A stretch of 64,000 nt of DNA from Leuconostoc pseudomesenteroides KCTC 3652 (GTDB taxonomy: Bacteria > Bacillota > Bacilli > Lactobacillales > Lactobacillaceae): contig NZ_BMBP01000006.1 of the NCBI RefSeq assembly GCF_014634745.1, positions 38,306 to 102,305 of the forward strand, read 5' to 3'. The position numbers were made by a program, and so were the translations under genes. Shown one piece after another: positions 53,873 through 63,086 of the stretch; within the stretch, counting starts at the first letter, position 1, and each line of letters opens with the position of its first letter. A model generated the notes under the pieces. The model made no database searches, had not been told where the DNA came from, and saw only the letters and a list, made by a program, of their open reading frames with translations.

Positions 53873-56272
53873 ATGAACAGTAAAGTTTTAGAGACACTTG
53901 AATACGATAAAATCAAATCCCAATTAGCGGCATTTTTAGTGACTTCGTCAGGGCAACAGGAAGGTCGTGCGCTATTGCCCAGTATTGATGAGCAAGAAAT
54001 CAATTATTGGTTGCAAGAAACAGCGGATGCTGTTTTAATTGATCGCCTCAAGGGTGGTATTCCACTCAGTAAATTAGCTGATATCAGCGCTCATTTGAAG
54101 CGTTTGACAATACAAGCGTCACTAAGTGCAACTGAAATTTCTCAGGTAGGTCAGGTGCTACGTAATACGGGCACAATCGCTAATTTTTTTGTACAAATGC
54201 AAGACGAAACGATTGGTGAATCATTGCATGTGCTACCAGAACAGGCGGCAAACTTAGCAACGTTACCTGATGTAACGCGACTGATTCAAATTGCTATTGA
54301 CGAAACCGGTCGCATTAATGATGAAGCATCTTTTGAACTAAAATCTCTGCGCGGGAAAATTGTGGGTAATGAGAATGCGGTTAAAAATCAAATGCAGGCG
54401 TTTACTCGTGGTAAATCTGCTCAGTATTTGAGCGATCCGATCGTCACGATTCGTTCCGATCGCTATGTTATACCGGTCAAAGCGGAATATCGTCATCAAT
54501 TTGGTGGCGTTGTCCATGACCAAAGCCAATCTGGTTTGACACTGTACATTGAGCCACAGTCGGTTGTTGATTTAAATAATAAAATTAGTGAGTTGCGCGT
54601 CAAAGCACACGCAGAAGAGCAACGGGTGTTACAGGAATTATCAGCTGAGTTAATGCCATACGTGACTGAAATTCAACGTAACGTGTCTATTCTCGGTCAT
54701 TTTGATTTTGTAAATGCCAAAGCACGACTGGCTGCAAAATTAAATGCCATGCAACCACTTGTAAATCCAGCCAATCATATTTCATTGGCTCAGGCTTGGC
54801 ATCCATTATTGGATCAAAAAATTGCAGTGGCTAATGAAATTGCAATTGGTGACCACTATAAAACAATTATCATTACAGGACCTAATACCGGTGGTAAAAC
54901 AATTACCATCAAGACATTAGGACTGCTGCAATTGATGGCACAGTCAGGATTGTTTATTACGACGAAGCGACCATCAACTGTCGGTATTTTTAAAGAAGTG
55001 TTTGCGGATATCGGTGACGAGCAATCTATCGAGCAGAATCTGTCAACATTTAGTTCGCACATGGCAAATATTGTGTCGATGCTGGACAAAATTGATGATA
55101 AAAGTTTGGTTATTTTCGATGAACTCGGTGCCGGTACCGATCCGGCTGAAGGGGCAGCGTTGGCAATTGCTATTTTGGATAAAGTTGCGAGCTTAGGAGC
55201 TTATACTATTGCCACGACACATTATCCTGAATTAAAGTTATATGGTTATAATCGACCTGAGACACAAAATGCTTCAATGGTTTTTGATGTCGAAACGCTA
55301 CAACCAACTTATCAATTTTTGATGGGTGTCCCTGGACAATCTAACGCTTTGGCGATTGCTAAGCGCTTAGGATTTGGTGAGGATGTGATTGGTGCAGCGA
55401 CCTCCTTGACCAACGACTCAGACCAGGATCTGAACAATATGATTGCTGATTTGGTGGCGCAACGTGATGAGGTAAAAAAGAAAAATGTATCATTGACTAA
55501 TCAGTTAAATGATACAAAATCGCAAGCTGAAGCATTACGTGAGAAAGAAATGCAACTTGAAAAAGATCAAGCGCGTATATTGCTAGATGCCAAAAATGAA
55601 GCCAATCACATTGTTGCAGCTACCAAAAAGAAAGCAGAGCAATTAATTAGTGAAATTCGTCGAGAACGTTTAAATGGTGGTGCAAAAGCCACATCTACCG
55701 AACAAGAGTTGCAACAAAAGAAGGGGCAACTTGATAATTTACGCCAAAATGTGAGTTTAGAAAAGAATAAAGTCCTTCAGAAAGCTAAAAAAGCCAAGCA
55801 ATTATCACCTGGAGATGACATTACCGTACAATCCTATGGACAACAAGGCACGCTTTTGAAAAAGCATAGTAATGGTCAATGGGAAGTTGAGATGGGCATT
55901 TTAAAGATGTTGGTTGACGAAGACGACATTGTAAAAACTGAAGCGACGATTAAGGCTCAAAAGGAAAAATCAAAGCAGAAACAACAGAAAATAACCCGTA
56001 CCAAAGCTGCAGGATCGGCACGTGCCACGGTGAAATCAACGCTTGATTTGCGAGGCATACGCTATGAAGCAGCCCTTAGCGAACTAGACAAATACCTTGA
56101 TACAGCAGTGTTAGCTAATATTAGTCCAGTTGAAATTATTCATGGAAAAGGCACAGGTGCACTACGACAAGGCGTGACCGAATTTTTACGTTCGGACCGG
56201 CGTGTTGATTCATATCATTTCGCTAACGCTAATGCGGGTGGTGATGGTGCGACAATTGTGACACTTAAGTAA
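53873..56272 (+). CDS. mutS2: endonuclease MutS2
   Basis: 799 residues. MutS-like ATPase with Walker A GPNTGGKTI (about residue 340) and Walker B IFDELGAGTDPAEGAAL, a long coiled-coil insertion (about 520-640), the KOW-like region LSPGDDITVQSYGQQG, and a C-terminal Smr domain (TLDLRGIRYEAAL .. EIIHGKGTGALR). It lacks the mismatch-recognition domain. Suppresses recombination and acts on collided ribosomes in Bacillus. trxA, often next, is absent here. Confidence 0.96.
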   Translation: MNSKVLETLEYDKIKSQLAAFLVTSSGQQEGRALLPSIDEQEINYWLQETADAVLIDRLKGGIPLSKLADISAHLKRLTIQASLSATEISQVGQVLRNTGTIANFFVQMQDETIGESLHVLPEQAANLATLPDVTRLIQIAIDETGRINDEASFELKSLRGKIVGNENAVKNQMQAFTRGKSAQYLSDPIVTIRSDRYVIPVKAEYRHQFGGVVHDQSQSGLTLYIEPQSVVDLNNKISELRVKAHAEEQRVLQELSAELMPYVTEIQRNVSILGHFDFVNAKARLAAKLNAMQPLVNPANHISLAQAWHPLLDQKIAVANEIAIGDHYKTIIITGPNTGGKTITIKTLGLLQLMAQSGLFITTKRPSTVGIFKEVFADIGDEQSIEQNLSTFSSHMANIVSMLDKIDDKSLVIFDELGAGTDPAEGAALAIAILDKVASLGAYTIATTHYPELKLYGYNRPETQNASMVFDVETLQPTYQFLMGVPGQSNALAIAKRLGFGEDVIGAATSLTNDSDQDLNNMIADLVAQRDEVKKKNVSLTNQLNDTKSQAEALREKEMQLEKDQARILLDAKNEANHIVAATKKKAEQLISEIRRERLNGGAKATSTEQELQQKKGQLDNLRQNVSLEKNKVLQKAKKAKQLSPGDDITVQSYGQQGTLLKKHSNGQWEVEMGILKMLVDEDDIVKTEATIKAQKEKSKQKQQKITRTKAAGSARATVKSTLDLRGIRYEAALSELDKYLDTAVLANISPVEIIHGKGTGALRQGVTEFLRSDRRVDSYHFANANAGGDGATIVTLK

Positions 56273-56291
56273 GCAAAGCGCTTACTTTTTT
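56267..56291 (+). terminator. terminator after mutS2, overlapping its stop codon
   Basis: AAGTAAGC (56267-56274) and GCTTACTT (56280-56287), 5-nt loop, T run. The stem includes the mutS2 stop codon. Confidence 0.82.
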
Positions 56292-56292
56292 T

Positions 56293-56386
56293 ACGGTCAA
56301 AATTTGTCCGTGCTTTTGTATTCAATGCAAAAAAGTGCGACAATTAATCTTGTGTCATTTTGAGACGTAACCGTATTTGTGCGGTT
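56293..56386 (+). promoter_or_regulatory. leader region of the NCS2 permease gene with inverted repeats
   Basis: An imperfect 19-nt palindrome ACGGTCAAA-T-TTGTCCGT type lies at 56293-56311, and a small hairpin AACCG/CGGTT at 56369-56386. No purine riboswitch fold and no PurR box were recognised. Possible operator; weak. Confidence 0.35.
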
Positions 56387-56418
56387 CATATTTAAAAAGT
56401 GAGGAGAAAAAAATAGGC

Positions 56419-57723
56419 ATGATTGAGAAATATTTTAACTTAAGCGCTAATCACACTACGATTAGAACTGAGTTTGTGGCTGGTTTAACCACATTTGTGT
56501 CCATGGCGTATATTTTGTTTGTCAACCCAAGTGTTTTAGGTGCGGCTGGTATGGATAAGGGAGCTGTGTTTACAGCCACAGGGTTAATTGCAGCGATTGC
56601 CACAATATTTATGGGTGTCGTTGCAAAATATCCATTTGCTATTGCACCGGGTTTGGGAATCAATGCTTTTTTTGCTTATTCTGTTGTTTTGGGGATGGGC
56701 GTTAAATGGCAAACGGCCTTGGCTGCTGTGTTTGTTTCTGGTATCATATTCTGGCTGTTAACTATTTTTAAAATTCGTGAGGTCATTATTAATGCGATTC
56801 CTGCTGATCTAAAATCAGCAATTGCAGGTGGTATTGGTCTTTTCATCGCCTTTTTGGGGTTGTCTGATGGTGGCATTGTTGCGGCTAATAAGGATACAAT
56901 CATTGGGTTTGGCGATTGGAGTAAACCTGCGACATTATTGACGATATTTGGTATTTTGGTGACATTTGCTTTATTTGCTCGCCACGTTCCTGGGGCGATT
57001 TTCATTGGATTGGTGATTACCGCTGTTGCTGGTTTGATCATCGGACAGGTTCACGCGCCTACTGAAATTATTAGTACAGTGCCCAGCTTAAAGCCCACAT
57101 TTGGACAGGCAATTTTTGGATTGAAAGACCTTGGGTCGTTACAAATGCTAGTTGCTGTTGTCACATTCTTATTAGTGGCTTTCTTTGATACCGCTGGCTC
57201 ATTAATTGGTGCTGCTCGTGCAGGTGGTTTTTTGGTTAATAATGAATTGCCCAATGCAGGGAAGGCGCTAATGGCTGACTCAATTGGTATGCTTGGTGGC
57301 TCGTTGCTTGGTACGTCACCTACAACGGCCTATATCGAATCATCAACAGGAATAGCTGTTGGTGGTCGAACTGGATTGACTAGTGTTTTCACAGGAATTT
57401 TCTTTATACTTGCCTTAGCCTTTTCACCACTGTTAACTGTTGTTACTTCGCAGGTTACAGCACCAGCCTTAATTGTTGTAGGCGTCTTGATGGCAGGTAG
57501 TTTAGGCAGTATTGATTGGGAAGATTTTCCAATGGCAGCGGCAGCTTTTCTCACAGTGTTAGGTATGCCATTATCTTATAGTATTTCTGATGGTATTGCT
57601 TTAGGATTTATTGTCTATCCTTTCTTGATGCTAGTGACAGGTCGTGGTAAACAAGTTCATCCCATTATGTATGGTTTAGGTCTAGTTTTTGTAGCGTTTA
57701 TGGTTATTTTACAAATTGGTTAA
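56419..57723 (+). CDS. NCS2 family purine permease (AzgA/PbuG-like)
   Basis: 434 residues with about 12-14 helices. Family segments: FVAGLTTFVSMAYILFVNPSVL, IAPGLGINAFFAYSVVLGMG, DTAGSLIGAARAGGF and SPTTAYIESSTGIAVGGRTGLTSV. These match AzgA-type adenine, guanine and hypoxanthine:proton symporters. GAGGAG precedes ATG 56419; an earlier in-frame start at 56377 lies in the leader hairpin. Single gene with its own terminator. Confidence 0.92.
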   Translation: MIEKYFNLSANHTTIRTEFVAGLTTFVSMAYILFVNPSVLGAAGMDKGAVFTATGLIAAIATIFMGVVAKYPFAIAPGLGINAFFAYSVVLGMGVKWQTALAAVFVSGIIFWLLTIFKIREVIINAIPADLKSAIAGGIGLFIAFLGLSDGGIVAANKDTIIGFGDWSKPATLLTIFGILVTFALFARHVPGAIFIGLVITAVAGLIIGQVHAPTEIISTVPSLKPTFGQAIFGLKDLGSLQMLVAVVTFLLVAFFDTAGSLIGAARAGGFLVNNELPNAGKALMADSIGMLGGSLLGTSPTTAYIESSTGIAVGGRTGLTSVFTGIFFILALAFSPLLTVVTSQVTAPALIVVGVLMAGSLGSIDWEDFPMAAAAFLTVLGMPLSYSISDGIALGFIVYPFLMLVTGRGKQVHPIMYGLGLVFVAFMVILQIG

Positions 57724-57726
57724 ACT

Positions 57727-57760
57727 AAAAAAGATTGCCCTTCTAAGGACAATCTTTTTT
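57727..57760. terminator. bidirectional terminator between the NCS2 and POT genes
   Basis: AAAAAAGATTG (57727-57737) and CAATCTTTTTT (57750-57760), with inner CC/GG pairs. It serves the plus-strand permease and the minus-strand peptide transporter. Confidence 0.88.
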
Positions 57761-59207
57761 AGTTAACGCCTTGCATTAAGCGATGGATATAACGTGATAA
57801 GAAGACGAGAACCACACCCAATATGACAGATCCTAAACCAAACCAGAAAAAGTAACTCACTTCGTTTTTGGCGTTATATAGTGTCACAAGTTGTGCGTTA
57901 AGCGCAGAACCTACTGCACTTGATAAAAACCACATCGACATCATTTGTGAATTAAAGGCTTTTGGTGCCAACTTTGTCGTGACCGATAGGCCAACTGGAG
58001 AAATCAACATTTCACCAACAATGACTAGTGCCCATGAACCAACTAACCAAAAAGGTGAAACTTTAACATCTGTCCCAAATAGGGAACCGGGAACGGCCAT
58101 GAGCAGAAAGCTTGATCCAGCGAACATTAAGCCAATCGCAAATTTCATTGGTGATGTCGGCTGCTTTTGCCACTTTGACCACAAAACGGCAAAAAATGGT
58201 GTGTAAAGCATGATGAAAAATGGATTTAAAGATTGGAACCAAGAAGCTGGAAAGAAAGACAAATCAACGCGTTCTGCAGCAAAAGTGGCTAACACAATGG
58301 CACCTTGCTCTTCGATTGCCCAAAATAAAACAGCGGCTAAAAATAATGGAATATAAGCAATTACTCTGGAACGCTCTGATTTGGTTACTTTCTTGGAAGA
58401 AATCATGGTGATAAAATAAGTGACTGGAATTAAAATGGCAACAAGGGTTAGCAAATTAATGAAATCAGGTAAACTGTTCCAACCAACTAATATCATACCA
58501 ACAATGATCAAAATTAATGCCGTAACGCCCATAATTATCTTTGTTAATAAGGGTTTAATTTCATTTTCAGATAGTGGATCACTTGGCAGCATTGTCGCAG
58601 GCGCCAAGTTTTTATTCGCACCGAAATGATACTGTATCAAACCAATAAACATACCAATAGCAGCTAATGAAAATCCAACATGGTAGCCAGCTATTTCTTG
58701 CGCTTTTCCAACCAACAGTGGTGCAATAAAACCACCTAAGTTAATCCCAAAAACGAAAATAGAAAATCCAGCATCACGACGTTTGTCGGCATCACTATAT
58801 AGTGAGCCCACTAATGTAGAAACGTTGGGTTTCAAAAAGCCAGTGCCGAGTACGATAAGAATGATTGATAAAAATAAAGCTTTAGCGCCAAATGGCGTTG
58901 ATAAAGCAATGTGCCCAGCCATTATCAATACGCCACCCCAGAAAACTGTTCGACGTGGCCCGAGTATGCGATCGGCGACAAAACCACCAATCGCACCAGT
59001 GAGATAAACCATTGAAGCATAAATGGCCATAATGGAAGCAGCCGTAGCACGACTAACGTTGAGTTGACCGTCAGCGATTAATGACCACATATAGTAGAGT
59101 AGAATGGCGCGCATGCCATAATAGGAAAATCGCTCCCACATCTCTGTCATAAACAGTGTGAGTAATCCACGTGGTTGTCCTAGAAACTGTTTTTCTTTGA
59201 CTTTCAA
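57759..59207 (-). CDS. POT/PTR family peptide:proton symporter (DtpT-like)
   Basis: 482 residues with about 14 helices. The ExxERFxYYG motif is seen as [13 protein letters not shown] in helix 1, and [20 protein letters not shown] and [16 protein letters not shown] match peptide-binding helices of POT carriers. Imports di- and tripeptides, important for an amino-acid-auxotrophic lactic acid bacterium. The start is TTG 59207 with GGAG 6 nt upstream. An 8-bp inverted repeat (CTTGTAAA 59224-59231 / TTTACAAG 59257-59264) lies in its leader or promoter region. Confidence 0.92.
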   Translation of the reverse strand: MKVKEKQFLGQPRGLLTLFMTEMWERFSYYGMRAILLYYMWSLIADGQLNVSRATAASIMAIYASMVYLTGAIGGFVADRILGPRRTVFWGGVLIMAGHIALSTPFGAKALFLSIILIVLGTGFLKPNVSTLVGSLYSDADKRRDAGFSIFVFGINLGGFIAPLLVGKAQEIAGYHVGFSLAAIGMFIGLIQYHFGANKNLAPATMLPSDPLSENEIKPLLTKIIMGVTALILIIVGMILVGWNSLPDFINLLTLVAILIPVTYFITMISSKKVTKSERSRVIAYIPLFLAAVLFWAIEEQGAIVLATFAAERVDLSFFPASWFQSLNPFFIMLYTPFFAVLWSKWQKQPTSPMKFAIGLMFAGSSFLLMAVPGSLFGTDVKVSPFWLVGSWALVIVGEMLISPVGLSVTTKLAPKAFNSQMMSMWFLSSAVGSALNAQLVTLYNAKNEVSYFFWFGLGSVILGVVLVFLSRYIHRLMQGVN

Positions 59208-59391
59208 AAGTCTCTCCTTTTACCTTGTAAAAATAACTAATGTTAATAAATAGGCATTTACAAGATTTTTATTAAAAGTAACGATACCAGTCTACGCTTA
59301 TTCTGTGAAATATTCAATCCTTAATATTTTCACTGATTTTAAAAAATTGAATTAAAACGGGACACCATTAGTGAGGTTGGTTGTTTTATAG

Positions 59392-59397
59392 TATAAT
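59392..59397 (+). promoter_or_regulatory. -10 of the 116-aa gene
   Basis: TATAAT at 59392-59397, 27 nt before ATG 59425; no strong -35 is visible. Confidence 0.5.
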
Positions 59398-59424
59398 CAA
59401 ATCAGAATAAATTAAGGACATTTT

Positions 59425-59775
59425 ATGGCAAACGAAAAATTTGATGCTTCGGCATTTTTATCATCACTCTTTCACTACGCACGAGATTTTAACTACAATC
59501 ATATTATTTTTGATGCAAATCGTTACAAAATATCGGTTAATTTAGTACGGAAATCATCAACCTATGGAAATGCTGAGATGTTTTATGTTTCCGCAGATCC
59601 TAAAGCTTTTGCGCCTGTTATTTCACGTATTAATAGTGCGATTGAAATTGCTGAGTTAGAGGGATCACAACAAGCAACCATTAAAACACCGCTATTGGCC
59701 CGCGAAAATCAGGTGTTTCAATTCAGACTAAAAGAATTCGGAAACGGTAAATATAACTTAGATCTCAGTATATAA
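59425..59775 (+). CDS. unrecognised 116-aa protein
   Basis: 116 residues, soluble, mixed alpha-beta by eye, starting MANEKFDASAFLSSLFHYAR. No motif that I recognise. AAGGA lies 9 nt before ATG 59425. It is followed, 9 nt after the stop, by a hairpin that covers the ribosome site of the next gene, so translation of this gene may control the second one. Both seem to form one operon. Confidence 0.75.
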   Translation: MANEKFDASAFLSSLFHYARDFNYNHIIFDANRYKISVNLVRKSSTYGNAEMFYVSADPKAFAPVISRINSAIEIAELEGSQQATIKTPLLARENQVFQFRLKEFGNGKYNLDLSI

Positions 59776-59784
59776 GGGGGAAGC

Positions 59785-59813
59785 TGTCCAATGGTTTGAC
59801 AACCATTAGGACA
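59785..59813 (+). promoter_or_regulatory. hairpin sequestering the Shine-Dalgarno of the 358-aa gene
   Basis: TGTCCAATGGTT (59785-59796), TGAC loop, AACCATTAGGACA (59801-59813) with one bulged A. The AGGA ribosome site (59808-59811) lies in the 3' arm, paired with TCC. No T tract follows, so it is not a terminator. Confidence 0.7.
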
Positions 59814-59822
59814 CAAAATATT

Positions 59823-60899
59823 ATGAAGCAAGGCAAAGCAGCACAAATTAAAAAAATGCGTCACGTACAATCAAAACAAAAGTTAACGGCAAGGAAAGCG
59901 ATGCCAGCTTTCAATTATGATGAATTTGCAGGTTTTTTAAGGGCACGATATTTTTTGACGCATCACAATAAGTATGCACCAGAAACATTTGAAGTTGCAT
60001 CATTCTTTCTTGATGATGTCATTGCCACTATGGTTCAACAACATTTTACGCAATTTACCAGTAATGAGCGTGCAACGATTAACCTGAATGAAACGATGCA
60101 GGCTGCCTTGGTTAATAGTGATGATCGTGATTGGCGTTATTTTGTTTTACTAGTACCGGTGCTATTTGATATGCAACAATTTTTGGCCAAAGAAAGCCAA
60201 GTCAACGATCGTTTTGTCGCGCAAACGACTAATTTTGATGTTAATTTTTGGCGTATGATTATGCGTACAGTGATGGCAATCAACTTTTTCAAATGGCAAG
60301 GTAAAGATGTTTCAGAAATGATGAAAACATCAAATGCTATTGATACCTTACAATTTAAGTTTTTGAGCGAAAATGAAGACGATGATGATTTTAATATGGC
60401 AGTTATTGCCGAAACATTTCGTGGTTTAGAACCAAAGTTGAAGCCGCTCAAAGTTTCAGAGGCATTCTTAAAGCCCAACGAAACGTTAACAGCAGAAGAA
60501 ATTCAAGCTGAAGAAGCCTACGCAGAAAAACGTCTCGTACAATTTAAAGAAAAATCAGTTAAAGGCGTTGTGAGTGAGAATGTCATCAACTTGTTGCACG
60601 CATTTCACGTCGGTATTGCCAAAGAGTATAATCTAACGCACGAACAATGGGATGCAAATGTGTTGAACGATTTTGTGCAACAACATTTGATGACGTATTG
60701 GACGCCACAGTGGTCGGACTTAGATGGTATTGGCGGCGAGGTCAAATCCTATTTAAAGTTTTTAAGCCAAAAAAAAGCCATCACAGGCTTGGGCAAAATT
60801 GTGAGTGGCATTATAGATCTTGATCATTATATTGATGTTGCTGCGATTAATAGCTTATTGCGTCAATTAAAAGGTGAAGACTTGGAAAAGCTTGTCTAA
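59823..60899 (+). CDS. unrecognised 358-aa protein
   Basis: 358 residues, soluble and mainly helical by eye. Basic N-terminus (about 1-30), a middle with an acidic run (ENEDDDDFN, about residue 190), and aromatic-rich helices. No catalytic motif or family recognised. ATG 59823 is preferred; an in-frame TTG at 59796 lies in the hairpin loop. The AGGA site 11 nt upstream is sequestered in the hairpin. Possibly specific to Leuconostoc and relatives. Confidence 0.75.
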   Translation: MKQGKAAQIKKMRHVQSKQKLTARKAMPAFNYDEFAGFLRARYFLTHHNKYAPETFEVASFFLDDVIATMVQQHFTQFTSNERATINLNETMQAALVNSDDRDWRYFVLLVPVLFDMQQFLAKESQVNDRFVAQTTNFDVNFWRMIMRTVMAINFFKWQGKDVSEMMKTSNAIDTLQFKFLSENEDDDDFNMAVIAETFRGLEPKLKPLKVSEAFLKPNETLTAEEIQAEEAYAEKRLVQFKEKSVKGVVSENVINLLHAFHVGIAKEYNLTHEQWDANVLNDFVQQHLMTYWTPQWSDLDGIGGEVKSYLKFLSQKKAITGLGKIVSGIIDLDHYIDVAAINSLLRQLKGEDLEKLV

Positions 60900-60975
60900 A
60901 AACACGTACAGTATAGTAACAACTAGTGCTGGATCCTATTCTAGCTTTCGGGTTGTTACCACTGACGTGTTTTTT
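60898..60975. terminator. long nested-stem bidirectional terminator
   Basis: Outer stem AAAAACACGT (60898-60907) / ACGTGTTTTT (60965-60974) and inner stem GTAACAAC (60916-60923) / GTTGTTAC (60952-60959), with a ~28-nt loop. T tracts on both strands. It separates the 358-aa gene from the convergent YolD-like gene and touches both stop codons. Confidence 0.75.
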
Positions 60976-61315
60976 AGGATTTCGTGTTGATAAGTAAAGT
61001 AATATGACGAATTGTCCCTGGTAGAATTGCGATTGACTGATGCGTTTTGACGGTGTGTAACCAGAGTTGGCCGCCTTGTGTTTGGTATACATAACCTGTC
61101 AATTCAGTGATTTCTTCACTCAAGAGCGATTGGTTGATTTGAATCGTGACAGGTTCCTCTTGATTAATGGCGCATGTCAATCTTGTGATGATTTGATTAG
61201 CAGTGAGTTGGCGCTTTAAAGGAACATGCTTTTTTGGTGTCAAAAGCTGCTTTAATCCTCTTAGTATGCGACCTAACGGTGACCTATATTGATGGCGTAC
61301 AATATAATTTTGCAT
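60974..61315 (-). CDS. YolD-like family protein, SOS-type promoter
   Basis: 113 residues: a basic N-terminal part (RHQYRSPLGRILRGLKQLL) and a beta-rich C-terminal part (PVTIQINQSLLSEEITELTGYV .. IRHITLLI) that resembles the YolD-like domain. YolD proteins often accompany Y-family DNA polymerases (UvrX/UmuC) in SOS operons; no polymerase gene is next to it here. ATG 61315 is 9 nt from GGAG; ATG 61321 is only 3 nt away. The family call is moderate. Confidence 0.6.
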   Translation of the reverse strand: MQNYIVRHQYRSPLGRILRGLKQLLTPKKHVPLKRQLTANQIITRLTCAINQEEPVTIQINQSLLSEEITELTGYVYQTQGGQLWLHTVKTHQSIAILPGTIRHITLLINTKS

Positions 61316-61344
61316 ATTCATCTGCTCCACTCGTAATTGATTAA

Positions 61345-61389
61345 TTCCATCATACGAACAAATGTTCAAAAAAGCAATCTTTTTGTTGC
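61345..61389 (-). promoter_or_regulatory. SOS box inside the promoter of the YolD-like gene
   Basis: The LexA-type box CGAACAAATGTTCA (61355-61368) has a perfect GAAC-N4-GTTC core. On the minus strand it fills the spacer between TTGCTT and TATGAT (17 nt), so LexA would block RNA polymerase. Confidence 0.82.
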
Positions 61390-61475
61390 CTCTTAATAAA
61401 TTCTTGAATAATTAATTAAAGCGTGGTTGTTGATAAAATTGGGATAATTGTTGATAACCGCAAAATATGTCCATG

Positions 61476-61489
61476 CGAACAAATATTCA
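61476..61489. promoter_or_regulatory. second, imperfect SOS-like box
   Basis: CGAACAAATATTCA (61476-61489): GAAC-N4-ATTC, one mismatch to the core. It shares 9 leading bases with the box 121 nt away. No promoter clearly overlaps it. Confidence 0.45.
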
Positions 61490-61515
61490 TTCATCCAGCC
61501 TGATACATCTATTCG

Positions 61516-61544
61516 TTGAATTATGAGATGAAAATTGGTATAAT
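61516..61544 (+). promoter_or_regulatory. gmk promoter
   Basis: TTGAAT (61516-61521), 17-nt spacer, TATAAT (61539-61544) with extended TGG. Confidence 0.82.
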
Positions 61545-61573
61545 CAGTCTATTAGTTTATAAAGAGGAATATT

Positions 61574-62167
61574 ATGACACAGCGTGGTTTATTGATTGTG
61601 CTTTCTGGTCCATCAGGCGTGGGTAAGGGGACTGTTCGCAAGGCGATTTTTGAAGAAGAAGGAATTGATTTTCAGTATTCCATTTCAGCAACAACGCGTT
61701 CCCCTCGTAAGGGTGAAGTAGATGGTGAGGATTATTTTTTCGTCACACGCGAACAATTTGAGGAAAGAATTAATAACGGCGATATGTTAGAATACGCCCA
61801 GTATGTTAATAATTACTACGGTACCCCTAAAAGTTTCATTGACCAAACACTTGCGAGCGGCAGAGATGTTTTTCTTGAAATTGATGTTCAAGGCGCGCTT
61901 CAAGTGAAATCAAAAATGCCTGAGGGTATTTATATTTTCTTAACACCACCCGATTTAACAAATCTGCGTTCACGATTGGTTGGTCGTGGCACTGATTCTA
62001 GTGAAGTGATTGAAAAGCGTGTTGCTGCGGCTCGTGACGAACTGAAAATGATGATAAACTACGATTATGCAGTTGAAAACGACGTGGTTTCTCGTGCAGT
62101 AGATCGTATCAAAGCTATTATTACGGCCGAGCGTTTACGCGTTACACGTGTATTTGAACAAATTTAA
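61574..62167 (+). CDS. gmk: guanylate kinase
   Basis: 197 residues. P-loop [12 protein letters not shown] (about residue 9), GMP-binding region [21 protein letters not shown], and lid region ([16 protein letters not shown]). Phosphorylates GMP with ATP. GAGG lies before ATG 61574. Followed by rpoZ as in most Firmicutes. Confidence 0.97.
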   Translation: MTQRGLLIVLSGPSGVGKGTVRKAIFEEEGIDFQYSISATTRSPRKGEVDGEDYFFVTREQFEERINNGDMLEYAQYVNNYYGTPKSFIDQTLASGRDVFLEIDVQGALQVKSKMPEGIYIFLTPPDLTNLRSRLVGRGTDSSEVIEKRVAAARDELKMMINYDYAVENDVVSRAVDRIKAIITAERLRVTRVFEQI

Positions 62168-62188
62168 CTATAATTAAGGAGAACATAA

Positions 62189-62401
62189 ATGTTATTATAT
62201 CCATCAGTTGATAAGCTCTTAGAAAAAGTTGATTCGCGCTATAAGTTGATTGCACTTGGGGCAAAGCGTGCACGGGAATTAGATGCCGGTATGCCAGCAA
62301 CACAAGAAACATTCAAATCCAACAAGTCAGTTGGTCAAGCACTGGAAGAAATTGAAAATGGGGACGTTGTTATTGACCCTGATTTCGAGGACGAAGTTTA
62401 A
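62189..62401 (+). CDS. rpoZ: RNA polymerase omega subunit
   Basis: 70 residues starting [20 protein letters not shown]; the [18 protein letters not shown] segment is the family hallmark. Assists assembly of the RNA polymerase beta' subunit. AAGGAG lies 8 nt before ATG 62189. In the same unit as gmk. Confidence 0.96.
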   Translation: MLLYPSVDKLLEKVDSRYKLIALGAKRARELDAGMPATQETFKSNKSVGQALEEIENGDVVIDPDFEDEV

Positions 62402-62418
62402 TTTATCTAGGAGGCAAC

Positions 62419-63006
62419 ATGGCAGAATTTCCACAATTAGAACCCCAAAAATTTGCAGGACCAGTGGCGACATTTGACACTAACCACGGCACTATTAAGG
62501 TAAAGTTGTTTGCTGACCTTGCACCAAAAACGGTTGAAAATTTTACCACTCATGCGAAAAATGGCTATTACAATGATGGTGTTTTTCATCGCGTTATTCG
62601 TGACTTTATGATTCAAGGTGGCGATCCTGATGGCACAGGTATGGGTGGCGAAAGCATTTGGGGAAACAGCTTCGAAGATGAATTCAGCGACCAATTGTTT
62701 AATGTTAGAGGGGCATTGTCAATGGCTAACGCTGGACCAAACACGAATGGTTCACAATTTTTCATTGTCCAAGCGTCTGAATTTCCAGCGCAAATGGCTT
62801 CGGCTTTGAGAAATGTACCAACAGAAATTGCTGACTATTATCGTCAAAATGGCGGTACACCATGGTTAGATGGCAAGCATACTGTATTTGGTCAAGTTAT
62901 TGAAGGCCTTGATGTCGTTGACGATATTGCCGATACACAAGTTAATATGATGGATAAGCCCAAAGAAGATGTCATTGTTAAGACAATTACGATTGCAGGA
63001 GAGTAA
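62419..63006 (+). CDS. cyclophilin-type peptidyl-prolyl isomerase
   Basis: 195 residues. Cyclophilin core: [27 protein letters not shown] with the catalytic Arg, [32 protein letters not shown], and [15 protein letters not shown]. No signal peptide, so it is cytosolic. AGGAGG lies 7 nt before ATG 62419. Probably read through from gmk-rpoZ; a terminator follows at its stop. Confidence 0.94.
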   Translation: MAEFPQLEPQKFAGPVATFDTNHGTIKVKLFADLAPKTVENFTTHAKNGYYNDGVFHRVIRDFMIQGGDPDGTGMGGESIWGNSFEDEFSDQLFNVRGALSMANAGPNTNGSQFFIVQASEFPAQMASALRNVPTEIADYYRQNGGTPWLDGKHTVFGQVIEGLDVVDDIADTQVNMMDKPKEDVIVKTITIAGE

Positions 63007-63018
63007 CCTGCTTTTTTT
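62995..63018 (+). terminator. terminator overlapping the PPIase stop codon
   Basis: GCAGG (62995-62999), 7-nt loop with the stop codon, CCTGC (63007-63011), seven Ts. Confidence 0.8.
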
Positions 63019-63057
63019 ATGCTCTTAACTGGGAATTACACTAGAAATTAATGGTCG

Positions 63058-63066
63058 TGATATAAT
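63058..63066 (+). promoter_or_regulatory. extended -10 promoter of the S1-domain gene
   Basis: TGATATAAT (63058-63066), 21 nt before ATG 63087; the -35 is poor. Confidence 0.6.
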
Positions 63067-63086
63067 ATTTTATAGAGGTTAACTAT

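Noticed and set aside
56288..56418. Purine riboswitch before the NCS2 permease gene
   Set aside because: The three-helix junction with its conserved core bases is not visible, and no transcription terminator is present in the leader.
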